A stretch of DNA of 35,457 nucleotides from Mesorhizobium sp. B2-7-1. GTDB taxonomy: Bacteria; Pseudomonadota; Alphaproteobacteria; Rhizobiales; Rhizobiaceae. Positions within the stretch are counted from its first letter, which is position 1. Each line of letters begins with the position of its first letter. Below are positions 33,835 through 35,457 of this stretch, in pieces. A program made the translations under genes and the position numbers. The notes beneath the pieces were generated by a model. The model worked only from the letters and a program-made list of their open reading frames with translations. It was not told the origin of the DNA and searched no databases. Where the stretch lies: assembly GCF_006440735.1 (NCBI RefSeq), contig NZ_VFUA01000066.1, positions 1 to 35,457 of the forward strand. Reading direction: 5' to 3'.

Positions 33835-35013
33835 ATGCGATTGCGCGTTGAAATCCTGGCGGCGCTCTTTGTCGGCGCGCTTGCACTGCCCGCGGCGGCG
33901 CAGGAATGCGGCGGCGATTTCGAGGCGTGGAAGCAGGGCGTGGCGACTGAGGCCAAGGCGGCCGGCATCGGCCCCATCGGGCTCGACGCGCTGGAGGACG
34001 CCACCATCGACGAGCGGGCGCTTGCGCGCGACCGCGCCCAGGGCGTCTTCACCCAGACTTTCACCGAATTCTCCAGCCGCATGATTTCGGCCTACCGCCT
34101 GAAGCAGGGCGCAGCCAATCTGAAGAAATATGCCGACGTCTTCGCCCGCGCCGACAAGGAGTTCGGCGTCCAGCCGGCCATAATCGCCGCGTTCTGGGGG
34201 CTGGAGACCGATTTCGGCGCCGTGCAGGGCGACTTCCACACCCTCAACGCGCTGGTGACGCTCTCGCATGACTGCCGCCGCCCACAGCTTTTCCGGCAGC
34301 AATTGGTGCCGCTGCTGACGCTCATCGACCGCGGCGTGCTGCCGGCCGACGTCAAGGGCGCCTGGGCCGGCGAAATCGGCCAGACGCAAATCCTGCCGAC
34401 CGACTACCTTGCCGAGGGCGTCGATGGCGACGGCGACGGCAAGGTCGATCTCAGGAGCAGCGTGCCGGACGTCATCATGACGACGGCCAACAAGATCATG
34501 TCGCGCGGCTGGAAGCGCGACCAGCCCTGGGTTCAGGAAGTGCGCGTCCCCGACGAGATGCCATGGGATCAGACCGGCCGCACCAACAAGCTGCCACTGT
34601 CGCAATGGGTGCAATGGGGGGTGACCAACCCGGACGGCTCGCCGCTCGTCGACAATGGGCTCAAGGCCGGCCTGGCGCTGCCTATGGGCCGCAAGGGGCC
34701 TGCCTTCCTGGCTTACGACAATTTCGACGTCTACCTGGAATGGAACCAGTCCTTCACCTACGCGCTGACCGCGGCCGTGCTTGCCACGCGCCTTGCCGGC
34801 GCGCCGCAATTCGATCCGCGCATGCCCGAGCCCGGCCTCAACGGCGACCAGATGAAGGCGCTGCAGACCAAACTCGAAGCCAAGGGCTATGACGTCGGCA
34901 CGGTCGACGGCATCCTGGGCACCAACACGCGCGAAGCTGTCCGCAAGGAGCAGACGCGGCTTGGATTGCCGGTGGATGGCTGGCCGACGGCGGAATTGCT
35001 GGCAAAATTGTAA
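33835..35013 (+). CDS. Lytic murein transglycosylase, MltB/GH103 type, with peptidoglycan-binding domain
   Basis: A 392-aa exported enzyme. A signal peptide (about 1-22, cleaved near AAAQE) is followed by an SLT_2 domain (about 25-320). E124 in FWGLETDFGA is the catalytic residue, and GEIGQTQILPTDYL is the family motif. A PG_binding_1 domain (about 332-392, MKALQTKLEAKGYDVG) ends the protein. AAGGAAAG lies before the ATG at 33835. The frame extends upstream but those residues lack a signal peptide. It is the second wall hydrolase in tandem after the GH25 gene. Confidence 0.93.
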   Translation: MRLRVEILAALFVGALALPAAAQECGGDFEAWKQGVATEAKAAGIGPIGLDALEDATIDERALARDRAQGVFTQTFTEFSSRMISAYRLKQGAANLKKYADVFARADKEFGVQPAIIAAFWGLETDFGAVQGDFHTLNALVTLSHDCRRPQLFRQQLVPLLTLIDRGVLPADVKGAWAGEIGQTQILPTDYLAEGVDGDGDGKVDLRSSVPDVIMTTANKIMSRGWKRDQPWVQEVRVPDEMPWDQTGRTNKLPLSQWVQWGVTNPDGSPLVDNGLKAGLALPMGRKGPAFLAYDNFDVYLEWNQSFTYALTAAVLATRLAGAPQFDPRMPEPGLNGDQMKALQTKLEAKGYDVGTVDGILGTNTREAVRKEQTRLGLPVDGWPTAELLAKL

Positions 35014-35093
35014 GGCAGTAGGCAGTAGGCAGTAGAGAAAAATCGATTTGAAACTATAGGCTATAAACGCAGTATTCCCTATTCCCTACTGCC
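35014..35093. repeat. Heptamer-repeat inverted element between convergent genes
   Basis: Three copies of GGCAGTA (35014-35034) follow the transglycosylase stop. About 40 bp on, two copies of TTCCCTA (35075-35088) and CTGCC (35089-35093) precede the next gene's stop. CCTACTGCC (35085-35093) is the exact inverse of GGCAGTAGG (35014-35022 and 35021-35029). It could fold into a hairpin serving both convergent genes. It contains the small palindrome AAATCGATTT (35040-35049). Confidence 0.7.
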
Positions 35094-35099
35094 GACCTC

Positions 35100-35457
35100 T
35101 TAATCCGCCATCGTCTCCAGGCTCGCAAACCCCTGCGGCGCGTCGCCTTCGTCGAACGGCGTCGTCACCTCGACGAAAGTGTCGGGGTAAAAGCCGTTGA
35201 AGCGCGTCCTCAGCGACAGCGAGTAGGCGCCGATATGGCCGATCTCGATCCAGTCGCCGGTGTCGACCGTTTCCGGCAGCCAGAACGGCCTGGACAGGAT
35301 ATCGACGGAATCGCAGGTCGCGCCGCAGACCTTGAACGGCACGATGGTTTTCTCGTCGCCGTTGCGCGTGCGGATCGCGGGGTCGGGGATGAAGCTCGCC
35401 GACAGCGTGGCGATGATCGGCGGGATGCGCAGCGCCCGGATCAACAGATAGTTGATG
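35100..35457 (-). CDS. Ornithine/lysine decarboxylase-like PLP enzyme (C-terminal part, cut by window edge)
   Basis: The last 118 or so residues of a fold-type III PLP decarboxylase, open at the right edge. The segment VCGATCDSVD matches the conserved CDxxD element of ornithine/diaminopimelate/arginine decarboxylases, whose Cys and Asp complete the active site of the partner subunit. WIEIGHIGAYSLSLRTRFNGF is the typical C-terminal barrel strand. Ornithine, lysine or carboxynorspermidine are possible substrates; the visible part does not decide. The PLP-lysine lies in the missing N-terminal half. Confidence 0.87.
   Translation of the reverse strand, partial: INYLLIRALRIPPIIATLSASFIPDPAIRTRNGDEKTIVPFKVCGATCDSVDILSRPFWLPETVDTGDWIEIGHIGAYSLSLRTRFNGFYPDTFVEVTTPFDEGDAPQGFASLETMAD

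Noticed and set aside
1..35457. Search for tRNA genes, CRISPR arrays, insertion sequences, phage genes or a defence island
   Set aside because: No cloverleaf-like segment, regularly spaced repeats, transposase or integrase motif was seen; the region is mainly conserved chromosomal core.

Overview
The window is about 65% GC and carries a textbook alphaproteobacterial division and cell-wall (dcw) cluster. Its gene order, FtsZ of about 550 aa, lpxC after ftsZ, PhoB-type betaine-lipid genes and type of intergenic palindromes point to Rhizobiales, most likely Mesorhizobium or a close relative. The genus is inferred from remembered family features, not from a database search.

Region 1 (1-19827, minus strand). 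The 5' end of lpxC lies at the left edge. It is separated from ftsZ by about 400 bp that hold a strong terminator. Reading in the direction of transcription, the cluster is mraZ, rsmH, ftsL, ftsI, murE, murF, mraY, murD, ftsW, murG, murC, murB, ddl, ftsQ, ftsA, ftsZ. Most junctions are ATGA overlaps or gaps under 70 bp. The exception is a spacer of about 310 bp with inverted repeats between murB and ddl. Upstream of mraZ, a 10-bp-period TGGG array lies on top of a candidate promoter and looks like the MraZ autoregulatory site.

Region 2 (19828-24943). This holds a Cys/Met-metabolism PLP enzyme (plus), a ParDE-type toxin-antitoxin pair (minus) whose toxin frame runs on antisense through the end of the PLP gene, and the RNase P RNA gene with its promoter (minus). 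Next come a secreted lytic transglycosylase, an AmpD-type amidase translationally coupled to a TerB-DnaJ protein, and a small Pro/Ala-rich lipoprotein with a clear terminator.

Region 3 (25120-31151, plus). A fused HyuA-HyuB 5-oxoprolinase is followed by btaA-btaB, which make the phosphorus-free betaine lipid DGTS. A three-repeat Pho box lies immediately upstream of btaA. A HigA-type antitoxin without a visible HigB partner follows.

Region 4 (31188-35457). This holds a membrane-anchored SxxK serine hydrolase (minus), a GH25 lysozyme-like lipoprotein and an MltB-type lytic transglycosylase (both plus), a heptamer-repeat inverted element, and the C-terminal part of an ornithine/lysine-decarboxylase-like PLP enzyme (minus, cut by the edge).

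The window is dominated by cell-envelope biology: precursor synthesis, division, and several wall hydrolases. I see no defence island, prophage, CRISPR array or clearly new multi-gene system. The points of interest are regulatory sites, start codons, repeats and the odd toxin gene.
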